Shown piece after piece: positions 5,357 to 12,376 of a stretch of 34,148 nt of DNA (positions within the stretch are counted from its first letter, which is position 1; each line of letters begins with the position of its first letter). A program made the translations under genes and the position numbers. The DNA comes from a virus, in IMG/VR virus record IMGVR_UViG_3300025313_000078, positions 1 to 34,148 of that record, one strand, 5' to 3'. The notes under the pieces are model-generated. The model was not told where the DNA came from and ran no database searches. It worked only from the letters and a program-made list of their open reading frames with translations.

Positions 5357-6655
5357 TTATTTCCTATCAAGTACTGCTTTAAATGTTTCTGTTTTATTAA
5401 TTAATACTTTTACAATATATTCTTCTAATGAATCTTTTACTACAAAGTAATAAATATTAACAGAATTTTTCTGTCCTATCCGATGCAGCCTATCTACACT
5501 TTGGTTTATAACCGCAGGACTCCAATCTAGTTCTGCTAATATTACGTGACTAGCGCGAGTTAGAGTTATACCAGTGCCGGCCGCAGTAAACTGCCCAATA
5601 AATAAATTAGTTTTAGCTTCTTGAAAAGCTTCTACATAATCAAACCTGTCTTTAGCACTTGTGTCACCAGTAATTATTACTGGTTTAAATTTAGCCAATG
5701 CAGCACTTAGTTTTCTTATGAATTCTCTATGATAAGCAAACAGCACTACTGGTATATTATTTTCTAATAAATTACTTGCAAACTCAGCTATAGCAGGCAC
5801 TTTAAGCTCTGCTTGAAGGCGGCGATGCTCTGCTAAAGAATGAGGCACAACCGCAGTTTTTGCATAATCCGCAATGTCAGTTTCTAATCTATCGTTTTCT
5901 TCTTTAGTAGTTTTAAGTAAATACTCAGCACCAAGTTTTATTTCAGTATAAATCTTAGGCGGTAAATCTTTTAAGACTTCATCTTTTTTTAGTCTTATAT
6001 AGAAATTACTTTTAATTATTTTAGAAAGTTTCTTAGTGTTCCTAGCACCAATAATTTTAACGCCCCAAGGTGTCGGTTTCTGGTAAGCATATTCATTAAT
6101 AAAACTATAGTAATTAGTAAATTTTTCAGGCAGCATTTTATTAAAAAGAGTATATCCGTCTGCGACTGATTGCGTGAAAGGAGTGCCCGATAATGCTAGG
6201 CGATAAGCAGCTAGATGCCAAATTTTTTCTAATATTGCTACAGTTCGTTTTGTTTTTCTGGTTTTTATGTAGTGACTTTCATCGAGAATAAGTAAATCAA
6301 TTTTAGCTGGCAATTTATTTATAAATACATCAGAACGAGCAATGTCGTAAGACACAATAGTGTACTTTTTATAAAGCAGCGTCTGCTTAGATGCTAATAT
6401 AACATCAATGTCCGCACTAACACCCCATTTCATAATCTCAGCTTCCCAAGTATAGCGCATTATGGCGGGACAAATTATAAGAATATTTTCAGCATTTAAA
6501 TACTTGGCAGCACGAATAGCACATATAGTTTTACCCAGTCCCATTTCCAAAGCACAGTAGCAAGACCTTTCTTTATTTTTCTCTTTTAGAAAATAAAGTA
6601 TTTGACCTACCGTGTCTTCCTGAAATGTAAAAAGTTTTAAAGGAGTTTGCAGCAT
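5357..6655 (-). CDS. SNF2-family (SF2) DNA helicase/translocase
   Basis: A 432-aa single-chain ATPase with the SNF2 motifs in order: Walker A GLGKT (residues 39-43), motif II DESH (125-128), motif III SGT (156-158), and in the second RecA domain TAAGTGITLTRA (358-368) and QSVDRLHRIGQ (385-395). The RLKKDEVLKDLPPK stretch (221-234) resembles SMARCAL1-like annealing helicases. It should translocate on duplex DNA using ATP, acting in replication, recombination or removal of bound proteins. The compact size fits phage members. Its start overlaps the stop of the 78-aa gene upstream by one base. Together with the primase-helicase it forms the recognisable DNA-replication part of this window. Confidence 0.9.
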   Translation of the reverse strand: MLQTPLKLFTFQEDTVGQILYFLKEKNKERSCYCALEMGLGKTICAIRAAKYLNAENILIICPAIMRYTWEAEIMKWGVSADIDVILASKQTLLYKKYTIVSYDIARSDVFINKLPAKIDLLILDESHYIKTRKTKRTVAILEKIWHLAAYRLALSGTPFTQSVADGYTLFNKMLPEKFTNYYSFINEYAYQKPTPWGVKIIGARNTKKLSKIIKSNFYIRLKKDEVLKDLPPKIYTEIKLGAEYLLKTTKEENDRLETDIADYAKTAVVPHSLAEHRRLQAELKVPAIAEFASNLLENNIPVVLFAYHREFIRKLSAALAKFKPVIITGDTSAKDRFDYVEAFQEAKTNLFIGQFTAAGTGITLTRASHVILAELDWSPAVINQSVDRLHRIGQKNSVNIYYFVVKDSLEEYIVKVLINKTETFKAVLDRK

Positions 6656-6891
6656 TATACGTTTCTTCCTGATTCACACAGTGAAGTAGAATAGGCACAC
6701 CCATAAAATCCGTCTTTAAATCTAGAATAAGATCTTGAACAAACTCTCCAGCTCGAATCTATTTTAGACCTACAAAAAGAACTGAATTTATATTCATAGT
6801 TATGTGTTCTACAAATTGAAGTACCTATTTTAAAGTAAGCACTTCTAGATTTAGAATAATAATAAGACTCTTTAACCATTAAATAAATCAT
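6655..6891 (-). CDS. Ser/Arg/Tyr-rich micro-protein, copy 2 (78 aa)
   Basis: A 78-aa protein clearly paralogous to the one at 7210-7446. Both have SxSAYFK, YEYKF, an FC, and the near-identical block WRVCSRSYSRFKDGF (residues about 48-62), then AYS.SLC.SGR at the end. It carries four or five cysteines. DNA identity between the two copies is also obvious, so the duplication is fairly recent or under constraint. The ATG overlaps the stop of the upstream 61-aa gene (ATGA). The composition (Ser, Arg, Tyr, Cys) is odd and no family is recognised. Function unknown. Confidence 0.6.
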   Translation of the reverse strand: MIYLMVKESYYYSKSRSAYFKIGTSICRTHNYEYKFSSFCRSKIDSSWRVCSRSYSRFKDGFYGCAYSTSLCESGRNV

Positions 6892-7073
6892 AATCTTTCA
6901 CCAGAATTAGATTTATATCTTTTCCACATTTTAGACTTGCAGTTAGAGCACATCCATGACCAAGGTTTTGGGTTAGTTAAAGACCAATTTAATGAAGTAG
7001 ATAGAAATTTTTGTCTAGAAAATGATCTTGACCAAATCCAGGGTTTCAATTTATTAGCTACTAAATGAGTCAT
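6888..7073 (-). CDS. Trp/Ser-rich micro-protein (61 aa)
   Basis: A 61-aa protein beginning MTHLVANKLKPWIWSRSFSR. It has seven or so tryptophans, many in W-S or P-W pairs (KPWIW, KPWSWMC), a CSNC pair, and a basic C-terminus (KRYKSNSGERL). It is linked by ATGA overlaps to the genes on both sides, so expression with the cluster is likely. Compositionally it belongs with its Ser/Arg/Tyr-rich neighbours, though direct homology is weak. Function unknown. Confidence 0.5.
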   Translation of the reverse strand: MTHLVANKLKPWIWSRSFSRQKFLSTSLNWSLTNPKPWSWMCSNCKSKMWKRYKSNSGERL

Positions 7074-7213
7074 GGTTTTAAGCTTTGAGAAGTAGAATCG
7101 CTATATGGTAACTCCCACATTCCGCTTCTTGAATATGACCATCTATACTGCCAATGATATGTGTGGGAATATGAAAACCTATTATTTTTATAATTGCGTA
7201 TAAAGTGCATCAT
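7070..7213 (-). CDS. Aromatic/Ser-rich micro-protein (47 aa)
   Basis: A 47-codon frame starting MMHFIRNYKNNRFSYSHTYH lies exactly between two other micro-genes, with ATGA overlaps at both ends. It has the same aromatic/Ser/Arg flavour (HWQYRWSYSRSGMWELPYS). The perfect fit in the coupled array is the main reason to call it a gene. No family recognised. Confidence 0.5.
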   Translation of the reverse strand: MMHFIRNYKNNRFSYSHTYHWQYRWSYSRSGMWELPYSDSTSQSLKP

Positions 7214-7446
7214 AAATGTCTACCTGAATTACAAAGTGAATTAGAATATGCAAAACCAAAAAATCCATCTTTAAATCTAGAGTAAGATCTAGAACAAACT
7301 CTCCATCTGGAATCTAGTCGAGATGCACAAAAAGAAGTAAATTTATACTCATATTTATGTACTCTACAGACTGAACCACACATTTTAAAATAAGCGCTTT
7401 TTGATCTAGAACAATAATAAGGCTTTTTAATTATAAAATAAATCAT
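7210..7446 (-). CDS. Ser/Arg/Tyr-rich micro-protein, copy 1 (78 aa)
   Basis: Paralogue of the 78-aa gene at 6655-6891, same length, sharing the WRVCSRSYSRFKDGF block and the pattern of tyrosines and cysteines. Residue differences are spread along the protein, so both copies look intact. It is the first of four micro-genes that overlap by four bases each. It follows the 87-aa SH3-like gene by a one-base overlap. Function unknown; duplication and unusual composition make a host-targeting role plausible, but this is inference. Confidence 0.6.
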   Translation of the reverse strand: MIYFIIKKPYYCSRSKSAYFKMCGSVCRVHKYEYKFTSFCASRLDSRWRVCSRSYSRFKDGFFGFAYSNSLCNSGRHL

Positions 7447-7709
7447 TATTTAGTTTCTCTTGGCAAAGGATGTCGCCATTCATACACGTCAACAATAGAT
7501 GCAATTGAAACTCTAATTGGGCACGTAACACATTCGACTTCACTTAAAGTGCCCGTCTCAATAGCTTCACCAAAACGTCCTGAATCTGCTACCCAAGCAG
7601 CATCTTTTAAAAATATAAAACCACCTACTATTTCAGTTATTTCGCCTGTGCAATGATACGTCACAGTTCTAATAAATACTTTTTCTCCGATTTTAAAAGC
7701 TTCTGACAT
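7446..7709 (-). CDS. Small SH3-like hypothetical protein (87 aa)
   Basis: An 87-aa protein beginning MSEAFKIGEKVFIRTVTYHC. The start resembles small beta-barrel (SH3/KOW-like) proteins: a KIGEKVFI strand, GEITEIVGGFIFLKDAAWV, then later strands ending with VDVYEWRHPLPRETK. It is the promoter-proximal gene of the leftward array, about 100 bases from the promoter candidate at 7810-7838. No catalytic motif. Family not recognised. Confidence 0.6.
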   Translation of the reverse strand: MSEAFKIGEKVFIRTVTYHCTGEITEIVGGFIFLKDAAWVADSGRFGEAIETGTLSEVECVTCPIRVSIASIVDVYEWRHPLPRETK

Positions 7710-7809
7710 ATATACCTTTATTAAAAATAAAAACTATGCACCGCAGCATGATTGTACTACGGCGCACAGAAAGCCCATGCTTTTTTAAAAGTTTGATCAA
7801 CTTTTATAA

Positions 7810-7851
7810 AGATTAGCACGAGAATTAAAAGCTGTCAATCATTTTGATATG
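7810..7851 (-). promoter_or_regulatory. Leftward early promoter candidate with palindromic operator
   Basis: On the minus strand a consensus TTGACA (7833-7838) is followed 17 bases later by TAATCT (7810-7815), preceded by TGC as in extended -10 promoters. Overlapping the -35 is ATCAAAATGATTGACA (7833-7848), identical over 16 bases to the promoter at 14686-14727. It would drive the leftward array from 7709 downward. Confidence 0.6.
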
Positions 7852-7855
7852 AACT

Positions 7856-7927
7856 AGGCTTAGGTGGGAATCGAACTCACGAATATTGGGTTTGCAATCC
7901 AATGCATTACCACTTTGCTACTAAACC
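7856..7927 (-). tRNA. tRNA-Cys (anticodon GCA)
   Basis: The minus strand folds as a 72-base cloverleaf: acceptor GGTTTAG/CTAAGCC (one G-U), D-stem GCA/TGC with loop containing GG, anticodon loop TTGCAAA with anticodon GCA, five-base variable loop, T-loop TTCGATT. The discriminator base is U, the identity base for cysteine tRNA. Two A-C oppositions occur, at 31-39 and 52-62, so the stems are imperfect. The 3' CCA is not encoded. It would read both Cys codons, and the virion proteins in this window are unusually Cys-rich. Confidence 0.85.
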
Positions 7928-7942
7928 ATATTATAATCAGTA

Positions 7943-7982
7943 CAATAAAACAGCCCCTTAAAATATTAATTCTAAGAGGCTG
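7943..7982 (-). terminator. Rho-independent terminator, leftward
   Basis: On the minus strand CAGCCTCTTA pairs with TAAGGGGCTG (10 bp including one G-U; plus-strand arms 7951-7960 and 7973-7982), followed by TTTTATT. The plus strand has an A-C mismatch at the same position and no T-run, so it works leftward. It would end a transcript coming from about 8100. Confidence 0.7.
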
Positions 7983-8107
7983 CCGAAATACTATTGTTAT
8001 TTATGTTAAGTCTATTTAAGGAGAACAGTCGTACTTTGACTGCTTAAAAATTATAATAACTGATTATTTTAAATTTAGCTAGCCAAATTAATTTCATTAG
8101 CGTATAT
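7943..8107 (-). ncRNA. Candidate small RNA with anti-Shine-Dalgarno segment
   Basis: Between a leftward promoter candidate (8114-8143) and the terminator at 7943-7982 lies about 165 bases with no credible gene. The minus-strand RNA has a hairpin (GCAGUC around AAAGUAC, 8024-8044) whose outer pair is G-U only on this strand. Right after it comes the single-stranded stretch UUCUCCUUA (8017-8025), which contains CUCCUUA, the anti-Shine-Dalgarno sequence of 16S rRNA, and then the terminator hairpin. It could pair with AAGGAG ribosome sites. Unverified; it might also be just an untranslated control region. Confidence 0.35.
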
Positions 8108-8113
8108 ATTTTT

Positions 8114-8143
8114 AATACACTCAATTCGAGTGTATGCAATCAA
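8114..8143 (-). promoter_or_regulatory. Leftward promoter candidate with 21-bp palindrome in spacer
   Basis: On the minus strand TTGATT (8138-8143) and TGTATT (8114-8119) are 18 bases apart. The palindrome ATACACTC-AATTC-GAGTGTAT (8115-8135) covers the spacer and touches the -10. The same layout, palindrome inside the spacer, is seen at 13622-13650 with a different palindrome. Alternatively the palindrome is an RNA hairpin of a rightward leader. Confidence 0.35.
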
Positions 8144-8166
8144 AAATATTGTAATATTGGCTCTTT

Positions 8167-8208
8167 AAAATAAAAAATGCTGGAAGTTAAGTAAGTTAAA
8201 TTCCAGCA
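8167..8208 (-). terminator. Rho-independent terminator, leftward, upstream of primase
   Basis: Arms at 8178-8190 and 8196-8208 (TGCTGGAA..TTAA / TTAA..TTCCAGCA, one mismatch) form a 12-pair hairpin. On the minus strand it is followed by TTTTTTATTTT (8167-8177). It would stop leftward transcripts arising inside the primase gene. In the rightward direction it would be a hairpin 27 bases before the primase start and could affect that leader. Confidence 0.65.
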
Positions 8209-8234
8209 CTCTACGATTAATTAAGGCATAAATT

Positions 8235-10760
8235 ATGAATGATAAGTATGAATCATCTATAACACCTAGAAATAACAAAGTCAATTATAAAATAGAAGAA
8301 ATACTGAGATACTTAAAACTGTTAAGTGTCATTGATTGTGATGTGCTCTGCTTTAGCTTTATGGATTTAGAAAGTAAAAAAGTGCTTCCAGGTTGTGGCA
8401 CAGTGCAGCTACAGTCTTTGGAAGTGAGTGAATACTTAGCTAGAATATGTGAACCGTTCACGCTGCACGTGTGCTTAAACCAAACCAATTTTAAAGGCAG
8501 ACGTCGTGAGCACATGGTAGCACCAAGGGTATTATGTTTGGATATTGATAGAGAATTGGATAGAAAGGAGTGGGAACAAATAGTACGGTATGAGGTAAAT
8601 TTTGTAGTCGAAACGTCGCCGAAACGCTATCACTTTTACTGGAAAATTGATCCAGGAATCAGCCTAGAAAATTGGAAACTATTGCAAGCAGGAATTGCTG
8701 CCAAGTTTGATGGTGATCTAAATTTAGCACAGGTGCAGCACACAGTTCGTGTGCCTGGATGTGAGCGCATATGTAAAGGTGTCGCCGATGTGCGTTTTAT
8801 GCCGACTCTATACGACTGCGACCTACCTCATAAACCCTATGTCCTAACTGATTTAACTGCGATATTTCCAGGGATATTAGGAAAAGGCAAGAAAGCAATT
8901 TTAACACAAAGTAAAGATAAAAAAAAGATACATAATTTAATAACACGAGCATTTGAAAATAAATCAAACGGCTGTTTTAGTGAATCAATTGACACAGCAC
9001 TAGCTACTGAACTAGGCAAAATCGGTCATAGAAACAATAGTTTATATAGTATACTTTCTACATATATTAGGAAAAATAAAGCTATGAAAAGTAAAAAAAG
9101 GCTGTGTGAGGAAGTTGCGGCACTGGCACAATATGCTAACTCTCATTTTGAGAAACCACTTAGTCAAGAAGAAATCACTAAAACTATAACTTCCGCTATA
9201 ACAAGAGGATTAGAGGCTAAAAGCGAGCCGCAGAACGGACATTATGAGGAAAAGGGCAGTCAAGGTGGTGTGAGTGAAGAAAAGCGGTGTGAGAGCTTTA
9301 AATACGATTATAGCGACCCACACATAATGACAGGCACAATATCAGACGTGTCTATTAAAGCAAGAATAGTACAACGTTATAAGGAGTATTTATGCGCGGT
9401 AGGCAACGTAATTTATGCTTTTAACCAACATGATAATAATTGGTATTCGCAAAAAGACAATACAAGCGTAGTTAATGCGTTTGCAATTGAATGCGTTAAA
9501 GATGTTTTCACTGAACAAAAGTTTAAAGAAAGATGTTACGATAAAAAAGGCTTTTCTACACTTAAGTACGATAAAGAAACAGAAAAATATTTATCAAATA
9601 ATCGTATATCAGGAGTGCTGGCACAGTTAAAAAACTCAGTATTTAATATTGAAACAAAGAATTTAGATGATTTTGATAGTGATAAAGCACATCTTAACTG
9701 CAAAAATGGCTATGTAAATTTAATTGAAGGCACAATTAGAGCACCAAAATCCAATGACTATCTGCTTTTAAAAACAAAAATCTCTTTTGATGCTTCGGCA
9801 AAATGCCCAAAATGGAAACAATTCTTAGCTGAGATTTTTGAAAATAACGAAGCACCAGAAGCTATGATTTCTTTTCTGCAAGAAGTATTCGGCTATAGTT
9901 TAACTGCCTCTATTGCAGCACAAAAGTTATTCATACACTGCGGCAGTGGCTCAAACGGCAAAAGTATTGTGTTATATTGCTTACGTTATTTACTTGATAA
10001 TTATGCCGCTGTCTTAGACTGTAAATCTTTAAGCACTACAAAATATGGAATACAAAAAGATCCACTTAGAATAGGAGTTAAATTAGTAGGTAAAAGAATT
10101 GCTATTATGGATGAAGTTGACACAGATTCGGTATGGGGAGAGGCACTAGTTAAAAGTCTACTAGGAGCATATGTATTATCAAGAAAGCTCTTTGGTGAAG
10201 AGGAGGAAGTACTAAATAGAGCTAAATTCCATATAGGCTGTAATGATATACCTAAAACACAGAGCGAAAGTGAAGCACTGCTTCGACGACTATGCATTAT
10301 CCCTTACAATAGAGAATTTACCCCTAATGCAGCTAAAGAAGCATTATTACAAAAAATGATAAGAGAAGAAAGCTCAGGTATATTAAATTGGGCAATAGAA
10401 GGGCTAGTACGCTACTTAGAAATCAAAAAAGATGAAAACGGTGAGGAAATTTTAGATAGTTTTAATTATCCTGAAGAATGTACGGTAAAGCTTATTGAAT
10501 ACAGGGCAGATAACTTTATACATGAGAAAACAGCAGCAGAATTAATAATAAAAGGTGACGAAAACAACAAAAACGACTGGCACTCATTAAATAGTATCCA
10601 AGAATGGTATAATAAAAATTCAAGCTTAACACCGATAAGTATCCAACAACTGGGCACTATTTTAACATCTAAGCAAAAAGTGTTAAAGTTACGAACACAC
10701 AAAAATAAGGTGAAAGCCACGTTTTATTGCGTAAAAATGCGGGTTTTATTAATAAAATAA
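8235..10760 (+). CDS. AEP primase - SF3 (D5-like) helicase fusion
   Basis: An 841-aa two-part replication protein. The N-terminal part looks like a RepB-type archaeo-eukaryotic primase: LDID (D103, D105), SPKRYHFYW (S128-H133) and RVPG (172-175). The C-terminal part is an SF3 helicase of the phage/plasmid D5 type: Walker A GSGSNGKS (570-577), Walker B IAIMDE (622-627), motif C GCND (668-671) and an arginine-finger region LLRRLCIIPYNREF (682-695). It should make primers and unwind the origin as a hexamer. AAGG lies about ten bases before the ATG. The gene is immediately followed by iteron-like repeats, consistent with acting at a nearby origin. No DNA polymerase is seen, so a host or distant phage polymerase would be used. 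Confidence 0.9.
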   Translation: MNDKYESSITPRNNKVNYKIEEILRYLKLLSVIDCDVLCFSFMDLESKKVLPGCGTVQLQSLEVSEYLARICEPFTLHVCLNQTNFKGRRREHMVAPRVLCLDIDRELDRKEWEQIVRYEVNFVVETSPKRYHFYWKIDPGISLENWKLLQAGIAAKFDGDLNLAQVQHTVRVPGCERICKGVADVRFMPTLYDCDLPHKPYVLTDLTAIFPGILGKGKKAILTQSKDKKKIHNLITRAFENKSNGCFSESIDTALATELGKIGHRNNSLYSILSTYIRKNKAMKSKKRLCEEVAALAQYANSHFEKPLSQEEITKTITSAITRGLEAKSEPQNGHYEEKGSQGGVSEEKRCESFKYDYSDPHIMTGTISDVSIKARIVQRYKEYLCAVGNVIYAFNQHDNNWYSQKDNTSVVNAFAIECVKDVFTEQKFKERCYDKKGFSTLKYDKETEKYLSNNRISGVLAQLKNSVFNIETKNLDDFDSDKAHLNCKNGYVNLIEGTIRAPKSNDYLLLKTKISFDASAKCPKWKQFLAEIFENNEAPEAMISFLQEVFGYSLTASIAAQKLFIHCGSGSNGKSIVLYCLRYLLDNYAAVLDCKSLSTTKYGIQKDPLRIGVKLVGKRIAIMDEVDTDSVWGEALVKSLLGAYVLSRKLFGEEEEVLNRAKFHIGCNDIPKTQSESEALLRRLCIIPYNREFTPNAAKEALLQKMIREESSGILNWAIEGLVRYLEIKKDENGEEILDSFNYPEECTVKLIEYRADNFIHEKTAAELIIKGDENNKNDWHSLNSIQEWYNKNSSLTPISIQQLGTILTSKQKVLKLRTHKNKVKATFYCVKMRVLLIK

Positions 10761-11170
10761 TTTCCGTGTCCAGGCTGTACTTTTTTCGCTTAACACATAA
10801 CTTATTGATAAATATATATGTAACCGTGTTTCCGTGTCCAGGCTAAGCGATTTTTTTAGCCTGGGCTAGCCTGGACTGGACAAACATATTTATATTTATC
10901 AATAAGTTAAGTATGTGTGTCCAGGCTGTGTCTTATATTACTTAACCTTATTCTATATAAAATATTATATAGGTATACTATAGAGTGGACATATAGTGTA
11001 TATATTTATATATAGGAAAGAGATGCCCGAATAGCCTGGACAGGGTGGACAGTGGAACAATATCAATAGGTTATAAGAATCAGAGTGTCCTAGCCTGTCC
11101 TCAGGGTGGACAAATTTTCGGAAAATTACATTATTATGAATAACTTAAGTCAATTTGCAAGGGTGGACAA
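10761..11170. other. Candidate replication origin: GGAC/GTCC iterons around AT-rich DNA
   Basis: This gene-free stretch after the primase-helicase gene has about ten short repeats built on TGTCC/GGACA. TTTCCGTGTCCAGGCT occurs at 10761-10776 and 10829-10844, and GTGTCCAGGCT at 10917-10927. AGCCTGGAC lies at 10868-10876 and 11033-11041. GTGGACA occurs at 10985-10991, and GGGTGGACA at 11043-11051, 11104-11112 and 11161-11169. Between 10928 and 11020 the DNA is almost pure A/T. Repeats plus a melting region next to the helicase-primase gene is the usual layout of an iteron origin. No binding data; inference from layout. Confidence 0.5.
10799..10908. repeat. 18-bp perfect inverted repeat with nested stem-loop
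   Basis: AACTTATTGATAAATATA (10799-10816) is repeated in reverse complement at 10891-10908. Inside lies CCAGGCTAA (10838-10846) paired with TTAGCCTGG (10856-10864), a 9-bp stem with a 9-base loop. A further TAGCCTGGAC copy at 10867-10876 could pair with the same left arm. The structure could form a cruciform in the candidate origin. Confidence 0.7.
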
Positions 11171-11193
11171 ACTGGTTTAAGTCAATTAAACCT

Positions 11194-11613
11194 ATGATGA
11201 ATAAGAAATTTAACTATAAACTCTATGAAGTGCTTTCTATATATGAAAACTTACATATTTTTGGTTTTTCTTGGGGGGAGGATTTATTTAAAGAGGAGTT
11301 TTTAGTTTCAAGAAATAAACTAATAACTGCCGAATCGAGCATAAAATCAGCTATGTTATTTTTGCTGTATGCTAAACTTCAGCCTAAAATATTAAGTAAA
11401 GGTAATAACTTTAGTTCTTATAGCTTAAAACATGTTTGTGAGCGCTGGTTAAGCTCTTATATTTCTAATGGCGTAATGATTACAGCAGCTTTAATGTTAA
11501 ATTGGAAAGTAAAAGCTTTTAAATTAAATATAAACGCAACTATATATAAGCCTAAAGACTGGGATTGGGGTATTAATTTTAAATTACCTAATAAAAGTAA
11601 TATGAGTTTATAA
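11194..11613 (+). CDS. Phage hypothetical protein (139 aa)
   Basis: The protein contains NFSSYSLKHVCERWLSSYISNGVMITAALM in two overlapping parts: SYSLKH..ERW and YISNGVMITAALML. That pattern recurs in small phage proteins of unknown function that I have seen in proteobacterial phages, but I cannot name the family. I chose the ATG at 11194; a TTG at 11155 would add 13 residues inside the iteron region, and neither has a clear ribosome site. The end overlaps the convergent gene at 11608 by six bases. It lies just downstream of the candidate origin. Confidence 0.6.
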   Translation: MMNKKFNYKLYEVLSIYENLHIFGFSWGEDLFKEEFLVSRNKLITAESSIKSAMLFLLYAKLQPKILSKGNNFSSYSLKHVCERWLSSYISNGVMITAALMLNWKVKAFKLNINATIYKPKDWDWGINFKLPNKSNMSL

Positions 11614-12363
11614 AAGTTTTACTTGCTTAGGATCATGATATTTATACGGATCTATGATTTTATCCAGTGTTTGCTCTGATAAAGTAACATCTAAGAGAGT
11701 TATAGGCTCACAATTATGATAAATATCAAAAGTTTTACTTGTGCCAATGGGATTAATAAGCCTATCTAGATCAATTGAACACTCACAGCCAGTTTCATGT
11801 GAAAAATATGTGTTAGTTGTTTCTTTTAGGGTTTGAAATAAGCTAAATAGTGCTGCATCACATAATAATTCTACTTTTTCTATAAACTTAGGGCTAAAAT
11901 CAGTATTATTTTCTAAATGAGCTACTAATTTATAGCTAAAATCAGATCTATAAATTGATTCCCAGGCTTCCCATTCTAAATCATTTTCAAGATTACTATG
12001 GTGTTCTTCATTAATTAATGGATAATTTTCTAAGTCTTTTAAAGTTTTAAGGGCTTCTATGCTGTCAAATAGCTTTATATTTATAAGTAATGATTTAGAA
12101 TTATGCATCTCTTTATACACTTCCAGCCATGGCATATTTTTAAAATTTTCATAAAAAACTTCATGATTAGAACGTGTTACACTGCATCCAGTGTAATCGC
12201 CGTAAACTAATAATGAAGGTGCATAATAAACTATTTTACTATAATCAGACAAATTACTAGTCGGTTGAAATGTGTTTTTAGGATGCTGTTCAGCGTCAAA
12301 AAAACAAGCATGTAAATCACTATGCATAATGTCAATTAGTTCAGTTAATATATTGTTATTCAT
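11608..12363 (-). CDS. Hypothetical protein (251 aa)
   Basis: From the ATG at 12361-12363, preceded by AAAGGAATAAAT, the protein has 251 residues; an upstream start would overlap the previous gene. It is acidic, with histidine- and cysteine-containing stretches (SHETGCECSIDLDRL near residue 190) and mostly predicted helices. It has no signal peptide, no membrane helix and no recognised catalytic motif. Last gene of the second leftward block; its 3' end meets the rightward 139-aa gene with no terminator visible. Confidence 0.6.
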   Translation of the reverse strand: MNNNILTELIDIMHSDLHACFFDAEQHPKNTFQPTSNLSDYSKIVYYAPSLLVYGDYTGCSVTRSNHEVFYENFKNMPWLEVYKEMHNSKSLLINIKLFDSIEALKTLKDLENYPLINEEHHSNLENDLEWEAWESIYRSDFSYKLVAHLENNTDFSPKFIEKVELLCDAALFSLFQTLKETTNTYFSHETGCECSIDLDRLINPIGTSKTFDIYHNCEPITLLDVTLSEQTLDKIIDPYKYHDPKQVKLL

Positions 12364-12376
12364 ATATTTATTCCTT

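Noticed and set aside
7856-7927. tRNA gene as phage attachment site (attP)
   Set aside because: No integrase is seen in the window and the tRNA is a full cloverleaf within a phage control region; there is nothing to show a 3'-end duplication.
7930-7935. TATAAT just upstream of the tRNA as its promoter
   Set aside because: It is only two bases from the tRNA 5' end, so transcription would start inside the tRNA, and no -35 is present at the right distance.
8003-8047. 14-codon rightward frame in the primase upstream region, as a leader peptide
   Set aside because: Its AAGGAG lies inside the frame and not before the ATG, there is no codon pattern of a regulatory leader, and the segment is better explained as part of a leftward RNA.
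8285-8515. Minus-strand open frames inside the primase gene (also 8837-9019, 10001-10297, 10466-10720)
   Set aside because: They are shadows of the 841-aa gene: no ribosome sites, and the rightward frame has clear domains over the same positions.
10761-11170. Repeats after the primase gene as a CRISPR array
   Set aside because: Repeats are short, in both orientations and irregularly spaced, and no cas gene is present.
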